Source: Hyphomicrobiales bacterium
GTDB taxonomy: Bacteria; Pseudomonadota; Alphaproteobacteria; Rhizobiales; Beijerinckiaceae
Length of the DNA stretch: 64,000 nt
Reading direction: 5' to 3'
Assembly (NCBI GenBank): GCA_027489955.1
Contig: JAIXYZ010000011.1
Coordinates: forward strand, 124,001 to 188,000
In this document: piece after piece, positions 19,885 through 28,303 of the stretch
How the letters are laid out: every line of letters starts with the position of its first letter
Position numbering within the stretch: position 1 is the first letter of the stretch
Notes under the pieces: model-generated
What the model was told of the DNA's origin: nothing
Databases searched by the model: none
Seen by the model: only the letters and a program-made list of their open reading frames with translations
Position numbers and translations under genes: made by a program

Positions 19885-21555
19885 ATGATCCTGCAATCCC
19901 GCTCCGGCATCCTCGCCGGCCTCGCCACGCTGATGGCCCTCGCCGCCGCGCCCGCTCTGGCCGGCCCGAGCGTGGTGATCGACGTGGACAGCGGGAAGGT
20001 CCTCCACCAGCAGGATGCGTCGACGCCGTGGTTCCCGGCCTCCGTGACCAAGCTCATGACCGCCTATGTCGCTCTCAAGGAGGTCGCGGCAGGGCGCATC
20101 ACGATGGACACCCCGCTCATCGTCTCGCCGCGCGCCTCCGCCGCCTCGCCATCCAAGATGGGCTTCCCGCCGGGGACCGAGGTAACGCTCGAGAACGCCC
20201 TGCGGATGATCATGGTGAAATCCGCCAACGACGTGTCGGTCACGATCGCGGAGGGGATCGCCGGCTCCGTCGAGACCTTCTCGGCCATGATGAACCGCGA
20301 GGCCGGGCGCCTCGGCATGGCCAACAGCAATTTCGTCAATCCCAACGGCTGGCCCGATCCGGACAACCGCACCAGCGCCCGCGACATGGCGATCCTGGGC
20401 CGCGCGCTCCTGCTGGAATTCCCCGAGCACGGCGACCTGTGGGGCATCGGCGCCATCAAGTTCGGCAAGCGCATCATGCGCAACACCAATGGCCTGGTGG
20501 GCCGCTATCCCGGCACGCTGGGCATGAAGACGGGGTTCATCTGCTCCTCGGGCTTCAACGTCGTCGCCGCCGCCGAGCGCAACGGCCGTCGGCTGATCGC
20601 CGTCGTGATGGGCGCCCACACCGCCGCCGAGCGCACGATCCGCACGGCGGAACTGCTCGACAAGGGCTTCGCCTCCATGGGCTGGGGCGGCACGACGATC
20701 GACGCGCTGCCCGCCGGCTTCGGCCCGCCGCCGGACCTGCGGCCGGACGTGTGCGGCAAGCGCCGCGGCATCCCCTCCGAGGACGATGGCGAGACCCCGG
20801 TCGCCGCCGGCGTCGGCAACCAGGGCGACAACCCGATCCTGTCGGCCTTCCAGCCGGCCATGACGCCGGGTGTCGCCGCAGTGCGCGGAACCGGCGGCCG
20901 CTGGTCGCTGGCGCCCCGCGTCAACAGCGAGCCGATCGCCGTGTGGACCGGCCGGAAGTCGGGCTCCACCGCCCTGGCGCGCGGCCCCGTGGGGGTGGAT
21001 GCGCCCGTCGCGGGCGTCGTCCCCGCCGGCGCACAGGCTTTCGCCCCCGATGGCGCGCCTGCGGGCGGCGGCACGTTGCGCGAGGGCCCGCTCATGCTCC
21101 AGGGCAGCGTCCCGGGGGCGCCGGGAGCCGGCATCGGCTTCGGGGCGAAGCCGGCCCCGGCGGGCAATCGCGGCGCGATCGCGGCCCGCCCGGCTCCGGA
21201 CGGCGCCAGGCCCGCGGCCCGCAAACCGGCGCCGGCCAAACCCGTCGCTGCCAAACCCGTCGCTGCCAAACCCGTCGATGCGAAGCCGGCCGACCTGAAG
21301 CCGCTTGCCACGCGCCCTGCGCCGCTGAAGCCCACAGCCGGAAAGCCGCTGGCGGGCAAGCCCGCCGAGACCAGGCCGGCCGGAGCCAAGCCTGTCGCCG
21401 GCAAGCCCGTTTCCGGCAAGCCTGCGCCGACCCGCGCCAAGCCCCAGCCGGGTGCCGAGGACCCGGTCCGCAAGCCCAAGCCGCAGGCGGGGGTAGGCGC
21501 GCCCATGCGCATCCTGCCGACGGCCCTGCCCGCGGAGCGCCCTGCGCCACGGTAG
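19885..21555 (+). CDS. D-alanyl-D-alanine carboxypeptidase with Ala/Lys/Pro-rich tail
   Basis: A 556-residue periplasmic penicillin-binding protein of the DacA/PBP5-like S11 family. A signal peptide ends around residue 26 (AAPALA-G). The active site has SVTK (53-56), SAN (113-115) and KTG (215-217). It trims the terminal D-Ala of peptidoglycan stem peptides. The catalytic domain ends near residue 280. The remaining 270 residues are low-complexity, first Gly/Ala-rich and then made of KPVAAKPVAAKP-like repeats, with a final short PMRILPTALP segment. No SPOR domain is visible. The tail could span the periplasm or bind the cell wall. The start at 19885 is the only one that yields a signal peptide. 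Confidence 0.92.
   Translation: MILQSRSGILAGLATLMALAAAPALAGPSVVIDVDSGKVLHQQDASTPWFPASVTKLMTAYVALKEVAAGRITMDTPLIVSPRASAASPSKMGFPPGTEVTLENALRMIMVKSANDVSVTIAEGIAGSVETFSAMMNREAGRLGMANSNFVNPNGWPDPDNRTSARDMAILGRALLLEFPEHGDLWGIGAIKFGKRIMRNTNGLVGRYPGTLGMKTGFICSSGFNVVAAAERNGRRLIAVVMGAHTAAERTIRTAELLDKGFASMGWGGTTIDALPAGFGPPPDLRPDVCGKRRGIPSEDDGETPVAAGVGNQGDNPILSAFQPAMTPGVAAVRGTGGRWSLAPRVNSEPIAVWTGRKSGSTALARGPVGVDAPVAGVVPAGAQAFAPDGAPAGGGTLREGPLMLQGSVPGAPGAGIGFGAKPAPAGNRGAIAARPAPDGARPAARKPAPAKPVAAKPVAAKPVDAKPADLKPLATRPAPLKPTAGKPLAGKPAETRPAGAKPVAGKPVSGKPAPTRAKPQPGAEDPVRKPKPQAGVGAPMRILPTALPAERPAPR
21235..21279 (+). repeat. Tandem 15-bp coding repeat (AKPVA)
   Basis: Three consecutive copies of a 15-bp unit, GCCAAACCCGTCGCT, the last with one or two changes, encode the pentapeptide AKPVA inside the carboxypeptidase tail. 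Near-identical nucleotides suggest recent slippage expansion; more diverged copies follow downstream. Confidence 0.85.
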
Positions 21556-21570
21556 AACAGGCAGTGCGGA

Positions 21571-21591
21571 TGATGTAACACTGTTACATCA
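21571..21591. promoter_or_regulatory. Perfect 21-bp palindromic operator, possibly Zur
   Basis: TGATGTAACA, a central C, then TGTTACATCA form a perfect 10-1-10 dyad between the carboxypeptidase stop and the G3E GTPase start. It is clearly AT-rich against its surroundings. GTPases with His-rich metal loops are frequently controlled by Zur or another Fur-family repressor, and the GTAACA/TGTTAC halves are reminiscent of such boxes. The regulator assignment is an inference. Confidence 0.6.
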
Positions 21592-21617
21592 GACGCAGAA
21601 CAGTGACGCCGGACATC

Positions 21618-22817
21618 ATGGACGAGACCGCGCCGCAGGGCCGCCGCCCCCCGCCTCCGATCCCCATCGCGATCCTCACGGGGTTCCTGGGTGCGGGCAA
21701 GACGACCCTTCTGAACCGCCTGCTCCGGAGCGAGGCGCTGGCGGACACGCTGGTCATCGTCAACGAGTTCGGCGAAGTCGGGCTCGACCACCTGCTGATG
21801 GAAAGCGCGCGGGACGACCTCATCCTGCTGGGCGCCGGCTGCCTGTGCTGCACCGTGCGCGGGGATCTGGTCGCAACGCTCGAAGACCTGCTCCGGCGGC
21901 GCGACAATGGCCGCGTCACGCCCTTCCGCCGCGTCGTGATCGAGACGACGGGGCTCGCCGACCCGGCGCCGGTGATGAACGCGGTGCTCAACCATCCCTA
22001 CCTGCGGATGCGCTACGCCCTCGACGGGATCGTCACCGTGGTCGACGCCGTGAACGGCGCCGAAACGCTGGACGCCCACGAGGAGGCGCGGCGGCAGGTG
22101 GCGGTGGCCGACCGCATCGTCCTGACCAAGACCGATCTGGGTGCCGACACGGCCGCCCTCGTCGCCCGCATCCAGGCGCTCAACCCCGGAGCACCGCTGG
22201 CCGACGCCGCCCGGGGCGAGGCGGGCCCTGCGCTCCTGGCCGGCAGCGGTCTCTACCGGGTGGAGGACCGCGGGCCCGACGTGCTGGCCTGGCTGCGGGC
22301 GGACGCCGTCGCGGGTCACGATCATCACGGTCACGATCATCACCGTCACGACCACCACCATGATCATGGCCACGATCACCATCACGGTGGCGGGCACAGT
22401 CACGACGATCACGGCCATGGGCATCCGGCCCACGACGTGAACCGCCACGATGCGCGCATCAGGGCCTATTGCCTGACCGCCGACACACCCGTCGACCCGC
22501 GCGCGCTGGACCTCTTCCTCGACATGCTGCGCGCCGCGCATGGACCGAAACTGCTGCGCTTGAAGGGGCTCGTCGCCCTTGCGGACGATCCGGCGCGACC
22601 CGTCGTCCTCCATGCGGTCCAGCACGTGCTGCACCCGCCCGTGCGCCTGGAGGCCTGGCCCGACGCGGACACCCGCACGCGCCTTGTCTTCATTCTGCAG
22701 GACCTCGACCGGCACTTCGTGGACAGCCTGTGGGGCGCGTTCACCGGGCGCCCCTCCATCGATGCGCCCGACGCTGCGGCGCTGATGGACAACCCGCTGT
22801 CGCTGCGCGGCGGCTAG
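21618..22817 (+). CDS. CobW/G3E family metal-chaperone GTPase with His-rich loop
   Basis: A roughly 399-residue GTPase of the COG0523 family. Walker A GFLGAGKTT, the metal-binding GCLCCTV motif (CxCC), the switch segment ETTGLADPAP and the base-specific LTKTDLG are present. Between the GTPase and the C-terminal CobW domain lies a stretch of about 45 residues very rich in His, Asp and Gly (HDHHGHDHHRHDHH and so on), a likely zinc, cobalt or nickel sink. Members deliver metal to target enzymes, often under zinc limitation. A perfect palindrome sits 26 bp before the ATG at 21618; a GTG at 21603 is an alternative start. Neither has a strong ribosome-binding site. It ends 6 bp from the convergent tusA-like gene. 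Confidence 0.9.
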   Translation: MDETAPQGRRPPPPIPIAILTGFLGAGKTTLLNRLLRSEALADTLVIVNEFGEVGLDHLLMESARDDLILLGAGCLCCTVRGDLVATLEDLLRRRDNGRVTPFRRVVIETTGLADPAPVMNAVLNHPYLRMRYALDGIVTVVDAVNGAETLDAHEEARRQVAVADRIVLTKTDLGADTAALVARIQALNPGAPLADAARGEAGPALLAGSGLYRVEDRGPDVLAWLRADAVAGHDHHGHDHHRHDHHHDHGHDHHHGGGHSHDDHGHGHPAHDVNRHDARIRAYCLTADTPVDPRALDLFLDMLRAAHGPKLLRLKGLVALADDPARPVVLHAVQHVLHPPVRLEAWPDADTRTRLVFILQDLDRHFVDSLWGAFTGRPSIDAPDAAALMDNPLSLRGG

Positions 22818-22823
22818 GGCCGG

Positions 22824-23045
22824 TCAGGACACGATCCGGAAGGTCATCACCTCGCCGTCGCGCTCCATCGCGGCCAGCCGGCCACCGTGCTGGTTGACGG
22901 CATGGGGAATGTCGATCGCGGCCATGGGGTCCGTGGCGACGACGACCAGTTCCGCGCCGCGCGCCATCGTCTTCAGCGCCTTTGCGGTCCGCATGGCGGG
23001 CAGCGGGCACTTCAGGCCCCGCAGGTCGAGCACGACCGCGCTCAT
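22824..23045 (-). CDS. TusA-like sulfurtransferase
   Basis: A 73-residue TusA/SirA-family protein. The conserved LDLRGLKCPLPAMRTAKAL places the persulfide-carrying Cys at residue 13, followed by a small alpha/beta sandwich ending GDGEVMTFRI-like. TusA proteins relay sulfur for tRNA thiolation, molybdenum cofactor or sulfur oxidation. It stands alone on the minus strand, so the pathway cannot be named from context. The frame continues upstream through the neighbouring gene region, but the ATG at 23045 matches the family start. Confidence 0.9.
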   Translation of the reverse strand: MSAVVLDLRGLKCPLPAMRTAKALKTMARGAELVVVATDPMAAIDIPHAVNQHGGRLAAMERDGEVMTFRIVS

Positions 23046-23138
23046 CGCCGCGGCACGCTTCTTGAAACCGCTTCTCCCGAACACCGGAAACCCGCGGCGC
23101 CCGTGCCGTAGCGGAACGGTGGATTGGGAAAGTGTGCC

Positions 23139-24407
23139 ATGTTGGGTCAACCCGGCTGTATCGATGTCCCGGACGCAGCGCTGCGCGACGCGGACCTGCG
23201 CCCGGCCGTTGGGCAACCGCATGCCGGCGGCGCTGTCAAGGCCGGCGCCGGTCCCGACGGCGCGCGGGGGTACCGCGTGGCCCTCGTTCCCCCGTCGGAG
23301 ATCGGCGCCCATCGCCGCGACTGGGAGCGGCTCTCGCGGCTGTCGCTCGAAGCCAACGTCTTCCACGATCCGGCCTATCTGGAGGCTGCCGCCCGCCATC
23401 TGCCGACCGCCCGCAAGCTGCGCTTCGCCCTCGTTCATCGCACCTCGACCGATGCCCACGGCACACAGGAACTGGTGGGCCTGTTCCCCGTCGTCGCCGC
23501 GCGCCGCTGGCTGCCCTCGTTCCTGCGGGGATGGCGGCCGGTCTATTCCTCGCTCGGGACGCCGCTCGTCGATGCCGCATGCGCCGCCGGGGTGATCGGG
23601 GCCTTCATCGCCTTCGCCGCGGCCGCCCCCTTCTGCGGCGGCCTGGTCTTCGCCGAGATCGCCACCGACGGCCCCTTCGCCGCGATCCTCGCCGCGGTGG
23701 CCCGGCGTGGCGGCCGGGAGGTCACGGAACTGGACGGCTACGAGCGCGCAGTCCTGCGCGGGCCGCGCTCCAATTCGCAGGGCGAGCCGCTCAACGCCAA
23801 GAAGCGCAAGGAACTGCGCCGCCTGCGCCGCCGGCTCGAGGATCAGGGCCAACTCGCCGTCACCTGCGCCACCGCGCCTGCCGACGTCGCCGCCGCGGTC
23901 GAGGCCTTCCTCGCGCTGGAAGCGTCCGGCTGGAAGGCGCGCGCAGGCACCGCCCTGCTCGACGACGCCGCATCGGCCGGCTTCACCCGCGACATGACCG
24001 CCGCGCTCGCCCGCGACGGGCGCTGCCGCGTCCACTTGCTCACGCTCGACGGCAAGCCGATCGCCGGCGGCATCGTGATCGAGGCGCGCGACCGCGCCTG
24101 GTTCTGGAAGACCGCCTACGACGAGGCCTTCGCACGCTTTTCGCCCGGCCTGCTGCTCGCCGTGGAGATCACCGACGCGCAATCCGCGCGCGGGGAGATC
24201 ACCGCGACCGATTCCTGCGCCGTCGCAGGCCATCCGATGATCGACCACGTCTGGCGCGGCCGCGAGCCGATCGCCGACGTCTTCGTATCTGCCCGCCCCG
24301 CCGCATCGCCGATTTCGGCGCTGGCGCTGGGGCTCGAACGCGGCCGGCGCCGCCTGCGCGCCGCCGCCAAGTCCCTCTACCTGAACGCCAAGGGAGACCG
24401 TCCATGA
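23139..24407 (+). CDS. GNAT-fold acetyltransferase (BioF2-like/CelD-like)
   Basis: A 422-residue protein of the double-GNAT type (Acetyltransf_6). LEANVFHDPAYLEAAARHL is the typical first-domain start, and LNAKKRKELRRLRRRLEDQGQ marks the linker before the second GNAT domain (EAFLALEASGWKARAGTAL, CRVHLLTLDGKPIAGGIVI). Family members transfer acyl groups in polysaccharide, peptide-linkage or secondary-metabolite pathways; the substrate is unknown here. The ATG at 23139 was preferred. Its stop overlaps the start of the cupin gene as ATGA, so the two act together. The first 40 residues are poorly conserved and the true start may be further in. Confidence 0.85.
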   Translation: MLGQPGCIDVPDAALRDADLRPAVGQPHAGGAVKAGAGPDGARGYRVALVPPSEIGAHRRDWERLSRLSLEANVFHDPAYLEAAARHLPTARKLRFALVHRTSTDAHGTQELVGLFPVVAARRWLPSFLRGWRPVYSSLGTPLVDAACAAGVIGAFIAFAAAAPFCGGLVFAEIATDGPFAAILAAVARRGGREVTELDGYERAVLRGPRSNSQGEPLNAKKRKELRRLRRRLEDQGQLAVTCATAPADVAAAVEAFLALEASGWKARAGTALLDDAASAGFTRDMTAALARDGRCRVHLLTLDGKPIAGGIVIEARDRAWFWKTAYDEAFARFSPGLLLAVEITDAQSARGEITATDSCAVAGHPMIDHVWRGREPIADVFVSARPAASPISALALGLERGRRRLRAAAKSLYLNAKGDRP

Positions 24408-25375
24408 ACCAGCACGCCCCGATCCAGCACGATCCCAGCACCCACGACCTGATCCAGATCCGGCCGAAGGACCTCGCGGGCCGCTTCCCGGACCGTCCTT
24501 TCCCGACCCGGCACAGCCTGTCGGGCCATTCCCTGCTGACGCTTCCCTCGCTCGCCGAGCTCGCCCGGGCGCTTCCTCGCGACCAGGTGGAGTACAGCGC
24601 CGGCGACCTGGCCCCGAACCAGCGGCCGGAAGACGTGAAGATGCTGAACCTAAGCCCCGACGAGGTCGTGCGCCGCATCGAGACCGCCAACGCCTGGATG
24701 GTGCTCAAGCGCGTCGAGAGCGATCCCGCCTACTCGGCCCTCGTGAACGACGCCCTGCTCTCGGTCGCGCGCCAGCGCGGCTTCGCGACGCTCGAGGAAG
24801 CCGGGTTCCACGACATCCAGGGCTTCATCTTCGTCTCGTCCGCCAACGCCGTGACGCCGTTCCATTTCGACGCGGAGGAGAACTTCTTCGTCCAGATCCG
24901 CGGCGACAAGTTCTTCCACATCTTCGACAATGCCGACCGGGCGCTGGTGTCGGAGGAGGAGCTGGAAATCTCCCCCGCCAAGCATCGCAACCTCGCCTAT
25001 CGCGAGGAGTTCGAGGAGCGCGCCGAGGTCTATGCGATGAAGGAGGGCGACGGCATGTTCGTCCCCTATCTGTGGCCGCACTGGGTGCGCACGGGCTCGT
25101 CCTGGTCGATCTCCATGGCCATCACCTGGAAGTCGCCGCAGGTCAGCCGCAACAACACCCTGCTGACCGCCAACGCGATGCTGCGCTCCATGGGCTATCC
25201 GCAGGCGGCCCCGGGTTCGCGCCCGGTACTCGATGCCGTGAAGGTCGCCGGCCTGCGCACCGCCCGCGCCGTGGTGGAGCCGCTGCGCCGCTCCGAGCGC
25301 ATGCGCCGCGCGCTGCGCGGCCTCGTGTTCGGCCGGAAGGCGAACTACTACTACAACGAAGACAAGGCCGCCTGA
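24404..25375 (+). CDS. Cupin-like (JmjC-type) domain protein
   Basis: A 323-residue protein with a cupin/JmjC-like barrel. The metal site is probably HFDAEEN (His-x-Asp) with the distal His in [10 protein letters not shown], the arrangement of Fe(II)/2-oxoglutarate hydroxylases. [23 protein letters not shown] precedes the barrel and a basic, helical C-terminal segment follows. It is translationally coupled to the GNAT gene by an ATGA overlap, which suggests acylation plus hydroxylation of a shared substrate; this is inference. The family is seen annotated as cupin-like or transcription factor JmjC-like but few members are characterised. Confidence 0.85.
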   Translation: MNQHAPIQHDPSTHDLIQIRPKDLAGRFPDRPFPTRHSLSGHSLLTLPSLAELARALPRDQVEYSAGDLAPNQRPEDVKMLNLSPDEVVRRIETANAWMVLKRVESDPAYSALVNDALLSVARQRGFATLEEAGFHDIQGFIFVSSANAVTPFHFDAEENFFVQIRGDKFFHIFDNADRALVSEEELEISPAKHRNLAYREEFEERAEVYAMKEGDGMFVPYLWPHWVRTGSSWSISMAITWKSPQVSRNNTLLTANAMLRSMGYPQAAPGSRPVLDAVKVAGLRTARAVVEPLRRSERMRRALRGLVFGRKANYYYNEDKAA

Positions 25376-25448
25376 CCGGCGCCCTGTGCCGGATGCCGCC
25401 CGCGGTCGGGACTTGATCGCGGGCGGCAATTCGGTCAAGCCGGGCGGC

Positions 25449-26048
25449 ATGACCAGCCACCGCCCGATCCACCCCCTCGTAAAGCTCGCCCTCGAACTGG
25501 GGCCTCTCGGGGTTTTCTTCTTCGCCAACGCCTATGGCGACCGGCTTTTCGGGGTGGACGCCACCCAGCGCATCTTCGTCGCCACGGGCGCGTTCATGGC
25601 CGCGACCGCGTTGGCGCTGGGCGCCAGCTACGCGCTGATGCGCAAGCTGCCGGTCATGCCGATGGTGTCTGGCGTGGTCGTGCTGGTCTTCGGCGCGCTG
25701 ACGATCTGGCTGAACGACGAGCTCTTCATCAAGCTCAAGCCCACCATCGTGAACGCGCTGTTCGGCTCGGTCCTGCTGGGCGGGCTGCTGTTCGGCCGCT
25801 CGCTTCTCTCCATCGTCCTCGATGCGGTGTTCCAGCTCGACGCGGAGGGCTGGCGCAAGCTGACCCTGCGCTGGGGCATCTTCTTCTTCGTGCTGGCCGC
25901 CTTGAACGAGATCGTCTGGCGCACCCAGTCCACGGACTTCTGGGTCAGCTTCAAGGTGATGGGCATCATGCCCCTGACGATCGTCTTCGCCCTGGCGCAG
26001 ACGCCGCTCATCCTGCGCCACGAACTCAAGGACGACGCCGAGGCGTGA
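25449..26048 (+). CDS. yciB: Inner membrane-spanning protein YciB (septation protein A)
   Basis: A 199-residue membrane protein of the YciB/IspZ family with five hydrophobic helices. The typical motifs are [56 protein letters not shown] and [20 protein letters not shown]. YciB affects intracellular septation and envelope assembly. The ATG at 25449 (MTSHRPIHP) leaves a short cytoplasmic leader; the longer open extension upstream is not conserved. It is the last gene of the plus-strand run, and a hairpin overlaps its stop codon. Confidence 0.93.
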   Translation: MTSHRPIHPLVKLALELGPLGVFFFANAYGDRLFGVDATQRIFVATGAFMAATALALGASYALMRKLPVMPMVSGVVVLVFGALTIWLNDELFIKLKPTIVNALFGSVLLGGLLFGRSLLSIVLDAVFQLDAEGWRKLTLRWGIFFFVLAALNEIVWRTQSTDFWVSFKVMGIMPLTIVFALAQTPLILRHELKDDAEA

Positions 26049-26069
26049 CCTGGCATGGGTGCCGGTCAC
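26045..26069. terminator. Hairpin between convergent yciB and ccmG
   Basis: GTGACC, a bulged T, GGCA, a TGGG loop, TGCC and GGTCAC form a 10-bp stem that begins at the yciB stop codon. It lacks a U-run, so it is only a possible terminator, serving either of the convergent transcripts. Confidence 0.35.
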
Positions 26070-26129
26070 CGCCGGCCGGAGCCGCGTGTCCTCTCCCGGC
26101 GCCGCGCGCCGCCGTGAACGACGCCGCCC

Positions 26130-26708
26130 CTAGTCCCTCGCCCGGGCGATCTGCTCGCGGAAACCTGCCATCGTCTCCGGCGTCAGCGGGCCGATATGCT
26201 TGTGGCGGATGCGGCCCTGTCCATCGACCACGAACGTTTCCGGCACGCCGTAGACGCCCCATTCGATGGCGGAGCGTCCGTTGGGATCGACGCCGACGGC
26301 CGCGAAGGGATTGCCGAGCGCGCCGAGGAACCGCCGGGCATTCTCCGGATCGTCCTTGTAGTTGATCCCCACCACCCGCACGCCGGGCTCGCGGGACAGG
26401 GCGATGAGCAGCGGATGCTCCAGTCGGCACGGGGCGCACCACGACGCCCAGACATTGACGAGCGTGACGCCGCCTCCGGCCAGATCGGCCGCGCGCAGGC
26501 CCGGCACCGCGCCGGAAGGTCCGCGCAGGCCCTCGAGGGCCGGGAGGTCCAGGGCCGGGACCGGCCGCCCGATCAGCGCGGACGGCACGCGCGAGGCATC
26601 CCCCGCGAAGAGCCGCACCAGGAACAGCCCGGCCAGCGCGAGGAAGATCGCGGCGGGGGCCAGGAAGAGGATGCGCCGGCGCACCAGCGCCGTGTCCGGA
26701 GCGCTCAC
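26130..26708 (-). CDS. ccmG: Thiol:disulfide interchange protein CcmG/DsbE
   Basis: A 192-residue periplasmic thioredoxin-like protein anchored by one N-terminal helix (residues about 10-32). The redox motif is WCAPCRLEHP, followed by NYKDDPENARRFL and the cis-Pro region GVYGVPETFVVD, both typical of CcmG. It keeps apocytochrome c cysteines reduced for haem attachment. Its ATG overlaps the ccmD stop (ATGA), placing it last in the ccm operon. Confidence 0.95.
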   Translation of the reverse strand: MSAPDTALVRRRILFLAPAAIFLALAGLFLVRLFAGDASRVPSALIGRPVPALDLPALEGLRGPSGAVPGLRAADLAGGGVTLVNVWASWCAPCRLEHPLLIALSREPGVRVVGINYKDDPENARRFLGALGNPFAAVGVDPNGRSAIEWGVYGVPETFVVDGQGRIRHKHIGPLTPETMAGFREQIARARD

Positions 26709-26857
26709 GGGGCGGACCGCCTGCGGATGCCGCGCGATTCGAGCTCCGCCAGCCGCTGCCGCGCGGAGCGCGCCGTCAGGACCGCCCGCAGGACGAGCCC
26801 GCCGAGCACGAGCGCCGCGGCGGCATAGGCGCTGAGGACGAAGCCGGCATGGGTCAT
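26705..26857 (-). CDS. ccmD: Haem exporter protein CcmD
   Basis: A 50-residue protein with one transmembrane helix (GFVLSAYAAAALVLGGLVLRAVL) and a basic C-terminal tail, the CcmD pattern. It helps release haem-bound CcmE from the CcmABCD complex. It overlaps ccmC by one base (TGATG) and ccmG by four (ATGA). It is easy to overlook because of its size; position in the operon is strong support. Confidence 0.9.
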   Translation of the reverse strand: MTHAGFVLSAYAAAALVLGGLVLRAVLTARSARQRLAELESRGIRRRSAP

Positions 26858-27621
26858 CAGATGCCCCCTTCCGCCGGATGGTCCGCCTGCAGGATGGTGA
26901 GCGTGCGGATGCGCCGGTTGAGGATTTCCGTGCGCATTCCCGACAGGTGCAGCGCGACCGCCGCGAGCGACAGGCCGACCGCCATGACCAGGAGCGGCGT
27001 CAGGATCGTGGGATGGATGGCCGGGCCGTCGAGCCGGAACACCGAGGCCGGCTGGTGCAGCGTGTTCCACCAGTCCACAGAGAACTTGACGATGGGGATG
27101 TTGACGAAGCCCACGAGCGTCAGGATCGCCACCGCCCGCGCCGCGCGGCCCGGATCGTCGATGGACCGCCACAGCGCGATGATGCCGCAATAGATCAGGA
27201 AGAGCACGAAGACGGAGGTGAGCCGCGCGTCCCACACCCAGTAGGTGCCCCACATGGGCTTGCCCCACAGCGCGCCGGTGACGAGGCACAGGAGGGTGAA
27301 GGCGGCGCCGATGGGCGCTGCGGCCTTCTGGGACACATCCGCCAGGGGATGACGCCAGACGAGCGTGCCGAGGGCAGAGGCGCTCATGATGGCGTAGAGG
27401 AACAGGGCCAGCCATGCGGACGGCACGTGGATGAACATGATCCGCACCGTGTCGCCCTGCTGGTAGTCCGGCGGCGCGGTGAAGAAGGCCATGTACAGGC
27501 CGATGGCCGTGACCAGCGCGGCAAGGCCCGCGAGCCACGGCAGGACACGGCCCGACAGCGCGAGGAAGCGCGTGGGATTGGCGAGGTTCCAGAACGAGGC
27601 GGCAAGGCCGGCGGCGGTCAT
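26857..27621 (-). CDS. ccmC: Haem exporter/ligation protein CcmC
   Basis: A 254-residue inner-membrane protein with six hydrophobic helices and the haem-binding tryptophan-rich motif WGTYWVWDARLTS. HVPSAW and VDWWNTLHQPAS supply the flanking conserved histidines. It loads haem onto the chaperone CcmE. In most relatives ccmC follows ccmB directly; here a brnTA module lies between them and ccmC starts 76 bp after the brnA stop. Confidence 0.96.
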   Translation of the reverse strand: MTAAGLAASFWNLANPTRFLALSGRVLPWLAGLAALVTAIGLYMAFFTAPPDYQQGDTVRIMFIHVPSAWLALFLYAIMSASALGTLVWRHPLADVSQKAAAPIGAAFTLLCLVTGALWGKPMWGTYWVWDARLTSVFVLFLIYCGIIALWRSIDDPGRAARAVAILTLVGFVNIPIVKFSVDWWNTLHQPASVFRLDGPAIHPTILTPLLVMAVGLSLAAVALHLSGMRTEILNRRIRTLTILQADHPAEGGI

Positions 27622-27697
27622 GGCAACGGCTCGTAGCTGAGGCCTGCCCGGCAGGCAATGCGACGGATCAAAGCGGGATCACGACGCACGGAGGTGA

Positions 27698-28030
27698 TCA
27701 ACCGCTCCGGCGCTTGGCGTCGACATAGGACGCGAGCACCGCGCTGATCCGGGTCTGGTATCCCTTGCCGGTGGCCCGGAAGTGACGCAGCACGCGGCGC
27801 GGCAGGCGAAGCGTGATCTGCTCTGTGCCCTCGGGCTCGACGAGTTCGGCCCCCTCCCAGAAATCCGCAGGGATGTCGCCGGCGTCCGGGTCGGCGGCGG
27901 CCCGGCGGCTCGCTTCCTCCTCGCTCATCGCCTTGACGGCTGCGGACAAGGGCGGCGCAACCGGCATGTCATCCAGACCGGCATGGCGCACGACGTCATC
28001 CGATCGCTTTTTCGTATCGTTCGCGCCCAT
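27698..28030 (-). CDS. brnA: BrnA antitoxin
   Basis: A 110-residue antitoxin of the BrnA family. The N-terminal half is acidic and flexible; GDIPADFWEGAELVEPEGTEQITLRLPRRVL leads into a ribbon-helix-helix-like C-terminus (LRHFRATGKGYQTRISAVLASYVDA). It neutralises BrnT and represses its own operon. The ATG at 28030 overlaps the brnT frame by 35 bases; a later Met is possible. The gene order toxin then antitoxin is the usual brnTA order. Confidence 0.9.
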   Translation of the reverse strand: MGANDTKKRSDDVVRHAGLDDMPVAPPLSAAVKAMSEEEASRRAAADPDAGDIPADFWEGAELVEPEGTEQITLRLPRRVLRHFRATGKGYQTRISAVLASYVDAKRRSG

Positions 28031-28268
28031 GGCGGCCTGCCCTCCATGCAGAGATGATGCGGATGTCGCCGCCGCGCTCGACGAAGACGACCGCGAGAAC
28101 GGTATCGTCGTAGCGGCCCAGCGCGACGAACCTGGACTCGCCGTAGTCCCGACGATCATCCGGTTTGATCAGGACCGGTCCGGCAAAGATCTGGGCCGCC
28201 TGCAGAAACGAAATGCCGTGCTTGAGCTCGTTCGCTGCGCTTTTCTCGGCGCTCCACTGAAAGCCCAT
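27996..28268 (-). CDS. brnT: BrnT ribonuclease toxin
   Basis: A 90-residue BrnT toxin with the family pattern FQWSAEKSAANELKHGISF, then YGESRFVALGRYDDTVLAVVFVERGGDIRIISAWRAGRHGRERYE. BrnT is a RelE-like ribonuclease that blocks growth when the antitoxin is lost. The conserved ISAWRA-x-x-x-ERxxY end is intact, so the toxin looks functional. Only 35 bp, markedly AT-rich, separate it from the ccmB stop; this must hold the autoregulated promoter/operator unless the ccm transcript reads through. Confidence 0.92.
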   Translation of the reverse strand: MGFQWSAEKSAANELKHGISFLQAAQIFAGPVLIKPDDRRDYGESRFVALGRYDDTVLAVVFVERGGDIRIISAWRAGRHGRERYEKAIG

Positions 28269-28303
28269 GAAAATGTACCTTCAAAAGTAACTACACGCAA
28301 TAT
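28269..28303 (-). promoter_or_regulatory. AT-rich brnT leader, probable autoregulated operator
   Basis: This 35-bp gap between ccmB and brnT is over 60% A+T in a window near 70% G+C. It holds a TGTA ... TACA half-dyad and a possible -35/-10 pair that cannot be fixed by eye. BrnA-family antitoxins bind such leaders. Confidence 0.4.

Noticed and set aside
21235-21279. Tandem 15-bp repeats considered as a CRISPR-like array
   Set aside because: Units are contiguous without spacers and encode a pentapeptide repeat in frame.
22315-22450. CAT/CAC-rich tract near 22.3 kb considered as a non-coding simple repeat
   Set aside because: It is in frame and encodes the His-rich metal loop of the G3E GTPase.
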